A stretch of 64,000 nt of DNA from positions 62,001 through 126,000 of the forward strand of contig JAHCLO010000010.1 of NCBI GenBank assembly GCA_026125285.1, written 5' to 3'. Below the pieces are notes generated by a model. It worked only from the letters and a program-made list of their open reading frames with translations, ran no database searches and was not told where the DNA came from. Of this stretch, positions 35,448 through 42,448 are shown in pieces. The translations under genes were made by a program, and so were the position numbers. The DNA comes from Verrucomicrobiia bacterium (GTDB taxonomy: Bacteria; Verrucomicrobiota; Verrucomicrobiia; Limisphaerales; JADLHS01). Within the stretch, counting starts at the first letter, position 1; every line of letters begins with the position of its first letter.

Positions 35448-35634
35448 TGCGGCCCTGCCTTCCGACTGAGCCGCAACGACTTTGTAGCCCATTTGCGCGA
35501 ACCTGCCAGTTTTTCCTGCCCGCCAATGGTTTGGATTGTCAATGAACGAGAGAAAATGTGCGCCCGCATTGCCTTCGGGCCACAGCGCGAAGTCATGCGT
35601 GCCCGTCCGGCACTGGAGGTTCGCGGAGAACGGT
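35448..35634 (-). other. Leader-position region with an open, start-less reading frame
   Basis: The 187 bp between cas2 and the array should be the leader. It is not AT-rich. One minus-strand frame is open for about 65 codons without a start, reading for example THDFALWPEGNAGAHFLSF then IDNPNHWRAGKTGRFAQMGY, and continues into the first repeat. This looks like ordinary protein sequence, so it may be a gene relic. I do not recognise the family. If so, the functional leader may be missing or lie elsewhere. Confidence 0.4.
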
Positions 35635-35925
35635 TCACAAGATTAAAGGCTCGGTGAGGTCCACGGGTTTCTGATTGCCATGATGTTCGATTTTACTTTT
35701 GGCCGTTTCGTCCAGATGGTAGAAGCGCAACGAGTCTTCATCAGCCTTGATTTCCCGGAGCAACCGGTCCTTGAGTTGCACCCACTCGGTCTGGCCGACC
35801 TGGCACTCAAAAACGCTTTTCTGGACGCGCACGCCGTAGTCTTCGCACGCGCGGGCGACGCGGCGCAACCGGCGCTGACCGGCCTTCTCAACGGTGGAAA
35901 CATCGTAGGTGACAAGGATAAGCAT
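35635..35925 (-). CDS. cas2: Cas2, spacer acquisition
   Basis: 96 residues, normal for Cas2. The N-terminus MLILVTYDVSTVEKAGQRRL has the conserved Asp after beta-1; VRVQKSVFECQVGQTEWVQL is the second signature. Forms the Cas1-Cas2 integrase core. Located 36 bp after cas1, with one copy of the dispersed GAGATTTGAGATTCC-type repeat in between, and next to the leader side of the array as usual for I-C systems. Confidence 0.95.
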   Translation of the reverse strand: MLILVTYDVSTVEKAGQRRLRRVARACEDYGVRVQKSVFECQVGQTEWVQLKDRLLREIKADEDSLRFYHLDETAKSKIEHHGNQKPVDLTEPLIL

Positions 35926-35961
35926 GGCGTTTATTGCTATTGGAGATTTGAGATTCCAAAT

Positions 35962-37054
35962 TCACTTGGGGACGAACGGAAGGTAGTCCGCCAAATCCCC
36001 GCGCAGGTAGCGCGCCAACACGCGCGCTTGCACGAATGGTAATTGCGCGACGCGGAATTCCTGCTCGAGGAGCGGGTGCGTGAGCCGTTCCTGCTTGCGT
36101 TCCTGATACGCCTTGATGACGCGCTTGCGTCCCGCATCGGTAAACTCGACCGCGCCACCCTCGCGCAACTTGAAATCGTCCGGGCCAATTTGCTGCCGGT
36201 TGATCAAAGTGACGGCCAGGCGGTCAGCCAGCCAGGGGCGAAACTCCTCCATCATGTCCAGCGCCAATGCGGGACGATTCGGGCGCTCGGCATGGAGATA
36301 ACCGACAAACGGGTCCAAGCCGATGCTCGTCAGCGCGGCAATGCAATCGTGCCGGACCAAAGCGTAAAGGAAACTGAGCAGACAGTTGATGCGGTCGCGG
36401 GGCGGGCGGCGGCTCCGCGTGGTGAAGCTGAAATCGTCACGCTGCTGTTTGAGCAAGAGGGCAAACACCCCAAAGTAGGTGGCGCCACCCATGCCTTCCG
36501 CACCGCGCAGTTCATCAATCTGAGATGTACGGTCTGAGATTTCAAATTCCGCCAGCCGGCGGATTTGCCGGGCGAGCGCGTCGGTGGCTTCGCCGATTTG
36601 AGCTTTCAGATTCGCGCGCGCCGCGCAAGAGACTGTTGCGGCTGTTCTGGAGTTTGCCCGCGATGATCTGCCGGGTGATGGCGGCGCACTTGGCCGGGTC
36701 GTCGGCCGCGCGGAACTGGGCGCGGCGCAGGGTCACGCTGGTGTCGGCTACCCCCGTCAGGCGCGCTTGCAGGTAACCGGACTCACTCAGAAAATTCACC
36801 GCCACGCCGTTCTCCCAGCACAAATCCAGCGCCGGCGGACTGATAGTGCTTGGCCCGAAAACACAGATGGATTCGAGATGATGGATGGGGATGCTCAGGG
36901 ATTTGAAATTTGAAATTTCAGACTTCAGATCTTCCGCGGTCGCGGGCGAGCCGTCGGGCCGCAGCGGCACCTTGACCTGCAAGGTCAGGTGGTCGCGCGC
37001 AACGTATGTGCCCGGCGTGGTCAGGTAGAGAGTGTTTTGGGCAATATCGGGCAT
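35962..37054 (-). pseudogene. cas1: Cas1 integrase, full length but frameshifted
   Basis: Two frames together give a whole type I-C Cas1. The first (37054 to ~36620) starts MPDIAQNTLYLTTPGTYVAR and runs to IAGKLQNSRNSLLRGAR; the second (~36625 to 35962) goes on as ANLKAQIGEATDALARQIRR, IDELRGAEGMGGATYFGVFA and ends LRGDLADYLPFVPK. Metal ligands are present: Glu in LRGAEG, His in GYLHAERP and the acidic ALDMMEEF. The shift lies in a GC-dinucleotide run (36613-36626), as expected from loss of one GC unit or a sequencing or assembly error. The gene also holds in-frame copies of the dispersed repeat (DLKSEISNFKS, FEISDRTSQI). If the shift is real, acquisition is probably lost. Confidence 0.9.
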
Positions 37055-37069
37055 CAGGGATTTGAAATT

Positions 37070-37351
37070 TCAGATTTGAGATTTGAGATTGTCACCCGGC
37101 AGGTTCGGCGCGCAAAACAGCTTCGCAAACAACTCCTCCGCCCGGCGCACGCCTTCCTCCGTGAGCACGACCGATTTGGCCTTGCCCACCGGGTCGCTGA
37201 TGTAGCCCTGGGCATGCAGGCGAGCCAAGGCGTCCCAATCGTGACCCTTCCAGGCGCGAGTGACTTTGAAAGGTGGGCGGCCCTCGGTGAAGCTGGTCAG
37301 ATGCAGGAGCGCCAGCACCGCATCATCAATCTTGTCGAGATCGGGTTTCAT
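37070..37351 (-). CDS. DUF6429 family protein inside the cas operon
   Basis: 93 residues: DKIDDAVLALLHLT, ARAWKG-like segment TRAWKGHDWDALARLHAQGY and SDPVGKAKSVVLTEEGVRRA match the small winged-helix-like DUF6429 family, of unknown function. It is on the cas strand, between cas1 and the four-helix-bundle gene, 15 bp before cas1. The last residues (DNLKSQI) are encoded by the dispersed repeat, so the C-terminus is probably altered. It could be a passenger or a DNA-binding accessory; nothing here decides. Confidence 0.75.
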   Translation of the reverse strand: MKPDLDKIDDAVLALLHLTSFTEGRPPFKVTRAWKGHDWDALARLHAQGYISDPVGKAKSVVLTEEGVRRAEELFAKLFCAPNLPGDNLKSQI

Positions 37352-37400
37352 GGCTCGTGGGAACTTCGAATCTCACGTTTCAGATTTCAGATCACCGATT

Positions 37401-37928
37401 TCAGATGAGGCCCTTTTCCTCGGCCTCCTTGCGTTTGGGATGCCAGGCGGGCAGATGGCGGAGCAACGTCACGTTCAACGCCGCTGCCCGTTTCTTCCTG
37501 TCGTCCTCCGCGCGCGACTTGTCGGTCAAATGCCGCTGGCCCTGGATATCGGAGTTTTGCAGCGAGTCCGCCCAGCCGCGCAACTGGCGGGAGCACGACT
37601 CAGCCACAGATTTGAGATTTGAGATTTCTGATTTCAGATTGGCCGGCCACCGCGATTTCTCGGCCCGGCGCAATTTCAATGTGAGCAGCGAGCGCACTTC
37701 GCCGGCCGAGCCGCGCGCGATGTAGATGAACGCCAGCAGTTCGTTCGTGGTGCCACGCTCGAAGCCCTCGGCGATGTTGTTGGAAACGGAGAGGCTGGCG
37801 CGGTCCAGTTGGTCGCGGAAGCCGCGCGTGGCCTGGAACGCCTCGTTGTCCAGCAGGTCTTCGGTCAATTCATACAGTTCGGCGGCCTTCTGCCACACGG
37901 GCAGGTCTTCAAACGATTTGTAGGTCAT
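37401..37928 (-). CDS. Four-helix bundle protein (S23/IVP/bAvd-like) inside the cas operon
   Basis: 175 residues. The first ~90 (SFEDLPVWQKAAELYELTED, FRDQLDRASLSVSNNIAEGF, ELLAFIYIARGSAGEVRSLL) are a classic four-helix bundle protein of the 23S rRNA intervening-sequence/Avd family. The family is normally ~120 residues; here a repeat-derived NLKSEISNLKS lies in frame and a basic tail follows (DKSRAEDDRKKRAAALNVTL). The family is known from rRNA IVSs and, as Avd, from diversity-generating retroelements; no reverse transcriptase is in this window. It separates cas4 from cas1 on the same strand. Confidence 0.85.
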   Translation of the reverse strand: MTYKSFEDLPVWQKAAELYELTEDLLDNEAFQATRGFRDQLDRASLSVSNNIAEGFERGTTNELLAFIYIARGSAGEVRSLLTLKLRRAEKSRWPANLKSEISNLKSVAESCSRQLRGWADSLQNSDIQGQRHLTDKSRAEDDRKKRAAALNVTLLRHLPAWHPKRKEAEEKGLI

Positions 37929-38003
37929 AAGCAGGTTGAGAGTTGATGGTTGATTGGTGGGTGGTCACTGTAGCGTGGAGTCTGGGATTTGAGATTTGGA
38001 ATT

Positions 38004-38693
38004 TCAAATTTGAAATAGCGAGCGGGCCAGCCGCTCTGCCCGGCTGTCCGCCGCGGTCGCCTTGGGCAGACAGATTTCGTAGAGCGAACATGCTTCGCAG
38101 GCCGGCTTGAACACCGCCGCCGGAACGCGTTGGTCATTCATCAACCCGTGAAGCTCACGCACCGTTGCCTCCGTCCGCCGGCGCAACGCAACGGTGAACT
38201 CGACTTCGCGGCGCCGCTTGCTGTCCGCATGAAACACCGCGCCACACGGGATGGAAGCGTTGAACATCTCCTCCAGGCAAAGCGCATGGGCGCAGAGTTG
38301 CACGTCGTCATTCTCCCATTGGCGGCGTTTGCCGACTTTGAACTCGACGGGGAACAACGAGCCAATCCCTCGCCCATCGGATGGGAGAGGGTGGCCGGAG
38401 GACGGGTGAGGTCGAACTTCCACGATATCGCACTTGCCGTTCAATCCCATCCGCTCAGACCACACGGGCAACGCCCGCAAAAGCGTCGCCCCTTTGACCA
38501 CCTCGTAGCCCGCCAGGTCCGAATGTTCGTGGACGATGTCACCACGGGCAGTGTGCTCGTTGGCTGAACGCCAACCTTCCACGAGCTTCAACGCCGCGCG
38601 ACGTGGGCAGTAGAGATAATCGTTGAGGAGCGAGAGCGGGAGTTGCTCGCGCGACTCTGAAATCTGGGATTTTGAATTTTCGATTGGCGTCAC
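38004..38693 (-). CDS. cas4: Cas4 exonuclease with an in-frame hairpin-element insertion
   Basis: 229 residues. Cas4 is a RecB-type Fe-S nuclease that trims prespacers and sets PAM. Seen: first cluster Cys in NDYLYCPRRAAL, motif Asp in LNGKCDIVEV, the E-x-K in FPVEFKVGKRR, the Q motif DDVQLCAHALCLEE and C-terminal cysteines in CEACSLYEICLP. Start is GTG; residues 4-16 (IENSKSQISES) come from the dispersed repeat. Between the D and ExK strands are ~18 extra residues (RPHPSSGHPLPSDGRGIGSL) encoded by a 45-bp hairpin element. The catalytic motifs remain, so activity may survive. Confidence 0.93.
   Translation of the reverse strand: MTPIENSKSQISESREQLPLSLLNDYLYCPRRAALKLVEGWRSANEHTARGDIVHEHSDLAGYEVVKGATLLRALPVWSERMGLNGKCDIVEVRPHPSSGHPLPSDGRGIGSLFPVEFKVGKRRQWENDDVQLCAHALCLEEMFNASIPCGAVFHADSKRRREVEFTVALRRRTEATVRELHGLMNDQRVPAAVFKPACEACSLYEICLPKATAADSRAERLARSLFQI
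38366..38410 (-). repeat. 45-bp hairpin element, copy 1 (in cas4)
   Basis: Matches copy 2 (45045-45089, opposite strand) at 42 of 45 positions. Inner stem CCCATC-C-GATGGG, outer CCCTC/GAGGG. Two of the three differences from copy 2 are compensatory across the stem. Confidence 0.9.
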
Positions 38694-38741
38694 GGATTCA
38701 CGATTTGCGCTTTACGACCGCCCCCCGGCGGCCGGGAATTG

Positions 38742-38765
38742 AATTTCCTCCGCGCGGAGGAAATT
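38742..38765. repeat. Perfect 24-bp palindrome between cas7 and cas4
   Basis: Half-site AATTTCCTCCGC followed by its exact reverse complement. It sits 49 bp upstream of the cas4 start, and with 38843-38874 forms a pair of perfect palindromes in the 206-bp cas7-cas4 spacer. Confidence 0.9.
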
Positions 38766-38842
38766 GAATGTTGTCCGCTCCCTCGCGCCTGAGCTGGAAT
38801 GTGAAATTCTGCATCTGCCATCCCCGGCAGGGTTGCCGCCGG

Positions 38843-38874
38843 GCCAGATTTCCGCCGGCCGGCGGAAATCTGGC
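38843..38874. repeat. Perfect 32-bp palindrome between cas7 and cas4
   Basis: Half-site GCCAGATTTCCGCCGG followed by its exact reverse complement, 25 bp after the cas7 stop. As RNA it would form a strong 16-bp stem with a minimal loop. No T-run follows on the minus strand, so it is not a clear intrinsic terminator; it could protect the 3' end of the upstream mRNA or be a REP-type element. Confidence 0.9.
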
Positions 38875-38899
38875 GTCCCGGTCGTGACAGCCCCACGTA

Positions 38900-39763
38900 T
38901 CACAACAGTTCCAGCAATTCGATTCCCGCCGGCAACCCGTCGCGATTGATTTTCAGGTGCGGCCTGTAATCGGTGAAGTCGCGCGCGGGCGGCAGGTCTT
39001 TGGGCCGCTCGATGGTCACGCGCTCGAACAGCTTGTGCGCGGGGGCATTGCCGAGCATTGACTGGTGTTTGAAAACGATGAGCTTCTGCGGTGACATTGT
39101 GCCGCGCGAGGCGGAGCGGTCGTGATCGAACATTTGCGAGAGTGCCTGCCAGAACAGTTCGAGGTCGGCTTCGCTGAAGCCGGTTTCTTTCGCGAGGTGC
39201 GCGCTGATGAAGCCGTGGCAGCGGTAGAGGCCGTAGGGGATGAGGTTTTTGCGGCCCATGGTTTGGTTGGGCGCATCGGCTTCTTTGGCTTCGGTCACAG
39301 CCATGCGGGTGATGCTCAAGTCGAGCGGCAGAATGGGATCAATGCTGCGGCTAAAACTGAGTTGCACCGGGCCGCGGACCTGGCCCGCATTTGAGCCAGT
39401 GGACATGACAGCGCCGAAGGTGCGGACATCGTAGAAGCGTTTGCACATTTCGGCGCGAGCGGATTGAACCTGTTTGCGGTCGGCGGTTTTCTTTTTGCCA
39501 TCCACGTCATTTCCAGCGGCTTTGTGGCCGTCGAGAATCTTGTCGTTCAACACCGAGCCTTGCTGCACGAAAATGTCGAAGGGCGGTTGGCCGTTTTTCG
39601 CGAGCAACGCGAAGTTCCGAATCTTGCGCTTGAGGCAGACATCGGAGACGAGGCCGTGCATGTCCTGGGGATCAATGCGCGGGGAATTGGCGGCATCGGG
39701 ATCGCCGTTGGGATTGCCGTCTTTGCAGTCGAAGAGATAAACGAAGTCGTAGCGGTTGTTCAT
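38900..39763 (-). CDS. cas7: Cas7 (Csd2), type I-C Cascade backbone
   Basis: 287 residues. Starts MNNRYDFVYLFDCKDGNPNG then DPDAANSPRID, the Csd2 signature; RFYDVRTFGAVMSTGSNAGQ, GPVQLSFSRSIDPILPLDLS and TRMAVTEAKE follow, with YGLYRCHGFISAHLAKETGF in the second half. Multiple copies coat the crRNA spacer. ATG 39763 is chosen because upstream in-frame codons are low-quality basic sequence overlapping cas8c. Cas8c ends 52 bp before, and a repeat copy lies in between. Confidence 0.96.
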   Translation of the reverse strand: MNNRYDFVYLFDCKDGNPNGDPDAANSPRIDPQDMHGLVSDVCLKRKIRNFALLAKNGQPPFDIFVQQGSVLNDKILDGHKAAGNDVDGKKKTADRKQVQSARAEMCKRFYDVRTFGAVMSTGSNAGQVRGPVQLSFSRSIDPILPLDLSITRMAVTEAKEADAPNQTMGRKNLIPYGLYRCHGFISAHLAKETGFSEADLELFWQALSQMFDHDRSASRGTMSPQKLIVFKHQSMLGNAPAHKLFERVTIERPKDLPPARDFTDYRPHLKINRDGLPAGIELLELL

Positions 39764-39815
39764 AATTTTGTTATTTGTTCGATTTGAGATTTGGAATCGC
39801 TGATTTTCGATAGGG

Positions 39816-40238
39816 TCAAACGGCGGCGGTTTGTTCGGCTTTGGCTTCGGCTTCCTTCCGCTCGGCTGTGCGCCGGCGGTATTCAGCCTTCTGGTGGTAG
39901 TAGCCGAGCGCGAAACGGCCCTGACCTTCGAGGTCGAGCGTGGCGGGGAATTCATTACCAAGCGCAGTGGCAATCGCCTCGAAATCCTTTTGCGCGTTGA
40001 TTGCTTTGCCCTTTTTCCACCCGCCCTCGCCCTCGGCTTTAGCACTGTGAAATTGAGCGTTGCGGAACAATCGGCCCATCACCAACGCGGGCGTGGTGCT
40101 GGCGCTGGCGTAGTATCGTTCGACGACGCCAGCGTTGACGTTGTTGAGTGCGGCGCTTTGAAGTTCATCAAAGACCGCAAACAAGCGACCGCATAGGTAC
40201 GCGGGATCACTGGATTCGGAATTCAGACATTCAGTCAT
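39816..40238 (-). CDS. cas11c: Probable internal Cas11c small subunit
   Basis: Type I-C systems are known to make a small subunit, Cas11c, from an internal start in cas8c. Here an in-frame ATG at 40238 starts MTECLNSESSDPAYLCGRLF and gives 140 residues, ending at the cas8c stop. The segment SDPAYLCGRLFAVFDELQSA is just where the helical C-terminal domain begins. Upstream is GAAAG about 9 nt from the ATG, a weak ribosome site. Inferred by analogy with the known arrangement. Confidence 0.55.
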   Translation of the reverse strand: MTECLNSESSDPAYLCGRLFAVFDELQSAALNNVNAGVVERYYASASTTPALVMGRLFRNAQFHSAKAEGEGGWKKGKAINAQKDFEAIATALGNEFPATLDLEGQGRFALGYYHQKAEYRRRTAERKEAEAKAEQTAAV

Positions 40239-41615
40239 GGTTTCATCTTTCGTTTGGATGTTGTTGTTTTGTGAATTGGGAGTACGGAGCAGGCAGGCTT
40301 TGATGAGAGCCAGGCGCGCGACAATCACCGCATTTCGGAGGGCATCCTCGCCTTTCGGTTCGATTTGTTGCCGCTTCAATGCTGCGGCCAGAGCCGATTG
40401 AGGCAAGGGCGTCCCACGCAACGCCGCATGAAGCAATTGGGTGGAAACTTGCGGCGGAAGTTCGTCCAATTCTTTGCGCACCATGCCGAACAGCAGCGCA
40501 TAGAATTTGAAATCGCGTTTCACCCCCACCCCATCCGGTGATACGATACCGAGGTCTTCAAACCATTCCGCGACGTGCTGCCGAACTTCGGGCACGGTGC
40601 TTTCGAGCCAATCGCGCACCATCACGCGTGCGCCGTTGCCGGAGAGGCTGAGGGCGTAATAGGCGTTGTCGTCGAAAGCGGCTGGGGTTTGCCCGGTGTG
40701 AACGGATTTCAGGAGCGAGGCGACGGCTTGTTCATCGGCGGTGGCCAGAATATCGAACGGGTCGTAATCCAGCGGCTTGCGGGTCCAGTGGAGGTGAACC
40801 GTGTTATTGAACACCAGTTTTTGGGCGCGGCTCTTTTCGATGAGGGTGTTGAGCGCGGACCGAATCTTCAATTCGGCGGGCGCGGACAACGCGGCGTTTT
40901 GCGCCTGCTCCAATCCGAACGAGCAAAATGAGTCTTTATCGAAGCTGATGAGGTTTGTGCCAGTGGCGAGGCCGCCGGGCACGCCCTTGATTTTCTCCGT
41001 CGTGTCGAGGGTTTCCGCGAATTCACCCGTGGCGAGGCAGATGCGCTGGCTGCGAGGCTTCGTTCCTCCAGCGGATTGGCTGCGGCGTTTGCGCCAGAAA
41101 TTCTTGAGGCTTTCGGCGTCCAACAGATTCCTGCCATCCACGGAGAACGTGGCGTTATCGGAGGGCTTGGCCTTGGCCGTGGATAGTTGGCGGTGAAGTT
41201 CCGCCACGCCCGGCGCGTTGCGCAGAAACGAAAGCACGGCCTGCAACTTGCCCGACTCATCCGGGCAAGCGATGGCTGCTTCTTCCAGCAATTTCTGGAA
41301 ATAGCCATGCTGAACGCGCCGGGCTTCCGCCTTTTCCGCCGCCTTCGGATCCAGCCACAGCGTGGCGCGCTCCAATGTATCGCAGAGAAAATGCGACTTC
41401 GTGCCTTGATTGAGTTCGTTCGGAGAAGTGAACGGGCGGATCAACACTTTGGGGCGCGGCTTTTTGTCATCGGGATTCTCCACCAGCGGAATTGGCCCGC
41501 CAGCGAGATTGCCGGAACGATCCAGCGGGATGAGCCAGCGGACGGCGACGCCTTCAAAATTCGCGTCCCCGAGGTTTTCGCGTTCCGCGTAAGCAATGAG
41601 GGCTTGGAGCATCAT
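39816..41615 (-). CDS. cas8c: Cas8c (Csd1), type I-C large subunit
   Basis: About 599 residues. Starts MMLQALIAYAERENLGD then WLIPLDRSGN; KSHFLCDTLERATLWLD, CLATGEFAETLDTTEKIKGV, LISFDKDSFCSFG and YYALSLSGNGARVMVRDWLE are typical of Csd1. Cas8c recognises PAM and recruits Cas3. ATG 41615 follows AAGGAG by 8 nt; upstream in-frame codons translate a palindrome. The C-terminal ~140 residues form a separate helical domain that can also be made alone from an internal start (see 39816-40238). Confidence 0.96.
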   Translation of the reverse strand: MMLQALIAYAERENLGDANFEGVAVRWLIPLDRSGNLAGGPIPLVENPDDKKPRPKVLIRPFTSPNELNQGTKSHFLCDTLERATLWLDPKAAEKAEARRVQHGYFQKLLEEAAIACPDESGKLQAVLSFLRNAPGVAELHRQLSTAKAKPSDNATFSVDGRNLLDAESLKNFWRKRRSQSAGGTKPRSQRICLATGEFAETLDTTEKIKGVPGGLATGTNLISFDKDSFCSFGLEQAQNAALSAPAELKIRSALNTLIEKSRAQKLVFNNTVHLHWTRKPLDYDPFDILATADEQAVASLLKSVHTGQTPAAFDDNAYYALSLSGNGARVMVRDWLESTVPEVRQHVAEWFEDLGIVSPDGVGVKRDFKFYALLFGMVRKELDELPPQVSTQLLHAALRGTPLPQSALAAALKRQQIEPKGEDALRNAVIVARLALIKACLLRTPNSQNNNIQTKDETMTECLNSESSDPAYLCGRLFAVFDELQSAALNNVNAGVVERYYASASTTPALVMGRLFRNAQFHSAKAEGEGGWKKGKAINAQKDFEAIATALGNEFPATLDLEGQGRFALGYYHQKAEYRRRTAERKEAEAKAEQTAAV

Positions 41616-41635
41616 GGCTGTTTCTCCTTTTCGTT

Positions 41636-41704
41636 GTAGCAGCCGACGTGAGTCGGCTCTGACTGAAGACCGGTGCGTTGGAGCGGACTCACGTCCGCTG
41701 CTAC
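41636..41704. repeat. 69-bp GTAG...CTAC palindrome between cas5c and cas8c
   Basis: The left arm starts GTAGCAGCCGACGTGAGTCG; the right arm is its reverse complement with two differences (ends ACTCACGTCCGCTGCTAC). It lies just upstream of the cas8c ribosome site. Same GTAG-headed plan as the RAYT-linked elements but another stem family. Confidence 0.88.
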
Positions 41705-41718
41705 AGGGGAATGGGATT

Positions 41719-42435
41719 TCACACCGCACCTCCGAGTTGAGGTTTCATTTCGTTCCAATCGGGCACGTTCACTACGCCGTCTTTGAGTTTGGCGGGGAAA
41801 AAACTGATGCGCGGCACGGGCTTTTCCACTTTGCCGGGCGGCTGGTTCTGGGCCACGTCGAGATTGAACACGTCGTAAAGCATGAGGCCGAGGTCAGTGT
41901 CGGGATTCAGGCCGGGGGCGACGCGCATGGCGGATTCGTCGGCCAGTTCGAAGTGCGCCGGGAACTCGCGGCAGCCAAAGCAGGGCTGGGCAAAGCATTG
42001 GCCCTTCTCGGCGCGGCGCTGAAACATGGCGAGATATTTCACCAGTGAATCGTCGCCGTGATCCTCGTCATTGGCGGGAACGCGGCGCGGCAGACCGGCC
42101 AGCGGCGTCAGGTGGAGGCTGGCTTCGATTATGTATTCCACGTCGCGGAGAGCGAGGGTGTTGCGCTGGGTGCGGTCATCGTCGGCCAGCAATGGCTCGG
42201 GTTTGCGGGGCGAGAGGCGGGACTTCACTTCGTTGCGCCGGAAGGCGAGAAAGCGGACGGGCTTCTTCACGGCAATGCGCCGGATGCGCCAGCGGAATTG
42301 CGGTTTGTAGAGGATGGCTTCCAGCAAGCCGCGGGCGGCGCTGGGCGTGATAACGGCGTAGCTCACGCGTTCCACTTTCATTTCGGGCCGGGTGAAACAG
42401 GCGAGGTCGCCCCAGGTGCGGAGATGGATGGTCAT
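41719..42435 (-). CDS. cas5c: Cas5c (Cas5d), crRNA-processing subunit
   Basis: 238 residues. In type I-C systems Cas5 cuts the pre-crRNA, replacing Cas6, and caps the 5' handle. Seen: MTIHLRTWGDLACFTRPEMK, VSYAVITPSAARGLLEAIL, VRFLAFRRNEVKSR, QRNTLALRDVEYIIEASLHL and CFGCREFPAHFEL. No cas6 is present, consistent with this role. ATG 42435 is chosen because the family starts there; the frame extends to 42498 and would overlap cas3. Cas3 ends 13 bp before. Confidence 0.94.
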   Translation of the reverse strand: MTIHLRTWGDLACFTRPEMKVERVSYAVITPSAARGLLEAILYKPQFRWRIRRIAVKKPVRFLAFRRNEVKSRLSPRKPEPLLADDDRTQRNTLALRDVEYIIEASLHLTPLAGLPRRVPANDEDHGDDSLVKYLAMFQRRAEKGQCFAQPCFGCREFPAHFELADESAMRVAPGLNPDTDLGLMLYDVFNLDVAQNQPPGKVEKPVPRISFFPAKLKDGVVNVPDWNEMKPQLGGAV

Positions 42436-42448
42436 AAGTTTTATCGAG

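Larger units (their letters stand above)
35943..39812. repeat. Dispersed ATTTGAAATTTCAGATT-type repeat through the adaptation genes
   Basis: Short AT-rich units built from ATTTGA(G/A)ATTT and TTTCAGATTT occur at ~35943-35965, 36536-36552, 36596-36611, 36898-36925, 37052-37092, 37366-37405, 37612-37640, 37982-38018, 38653-38685 and 39780-39812. They mark almost every gene junction from cas2 to cas7 and lie in frame in cas1 (three places), the four-helix-bundle gene, the DUF6429 C-terminus and both ends of cas4. None are obvious in cas8c, cas5c, cas3 or the extra cas5. Confidence 0.8.

Noticed and set aside
35962-36492. Reading the C-terminal half of cas1 as an independent gene
   Set aside because: Its ATG lies inside the conserved Cas1 core, and the frame joins the upstream half without loss of conserved residues. 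A frameshift explains it better.
37401-37928. Idea that the four-helix bundle gene marks a diversity-generating retroelement
   Set aside because: No reverse transcriptase or template/variable repeat pair is present in the window; the family alone is not enough.
38843-38874. 32-bp palindrome as an intrinsic terminator of cas7
   Set aside because: No T-run follows the stem on the minus strand, and cas4 continues in the same direction.
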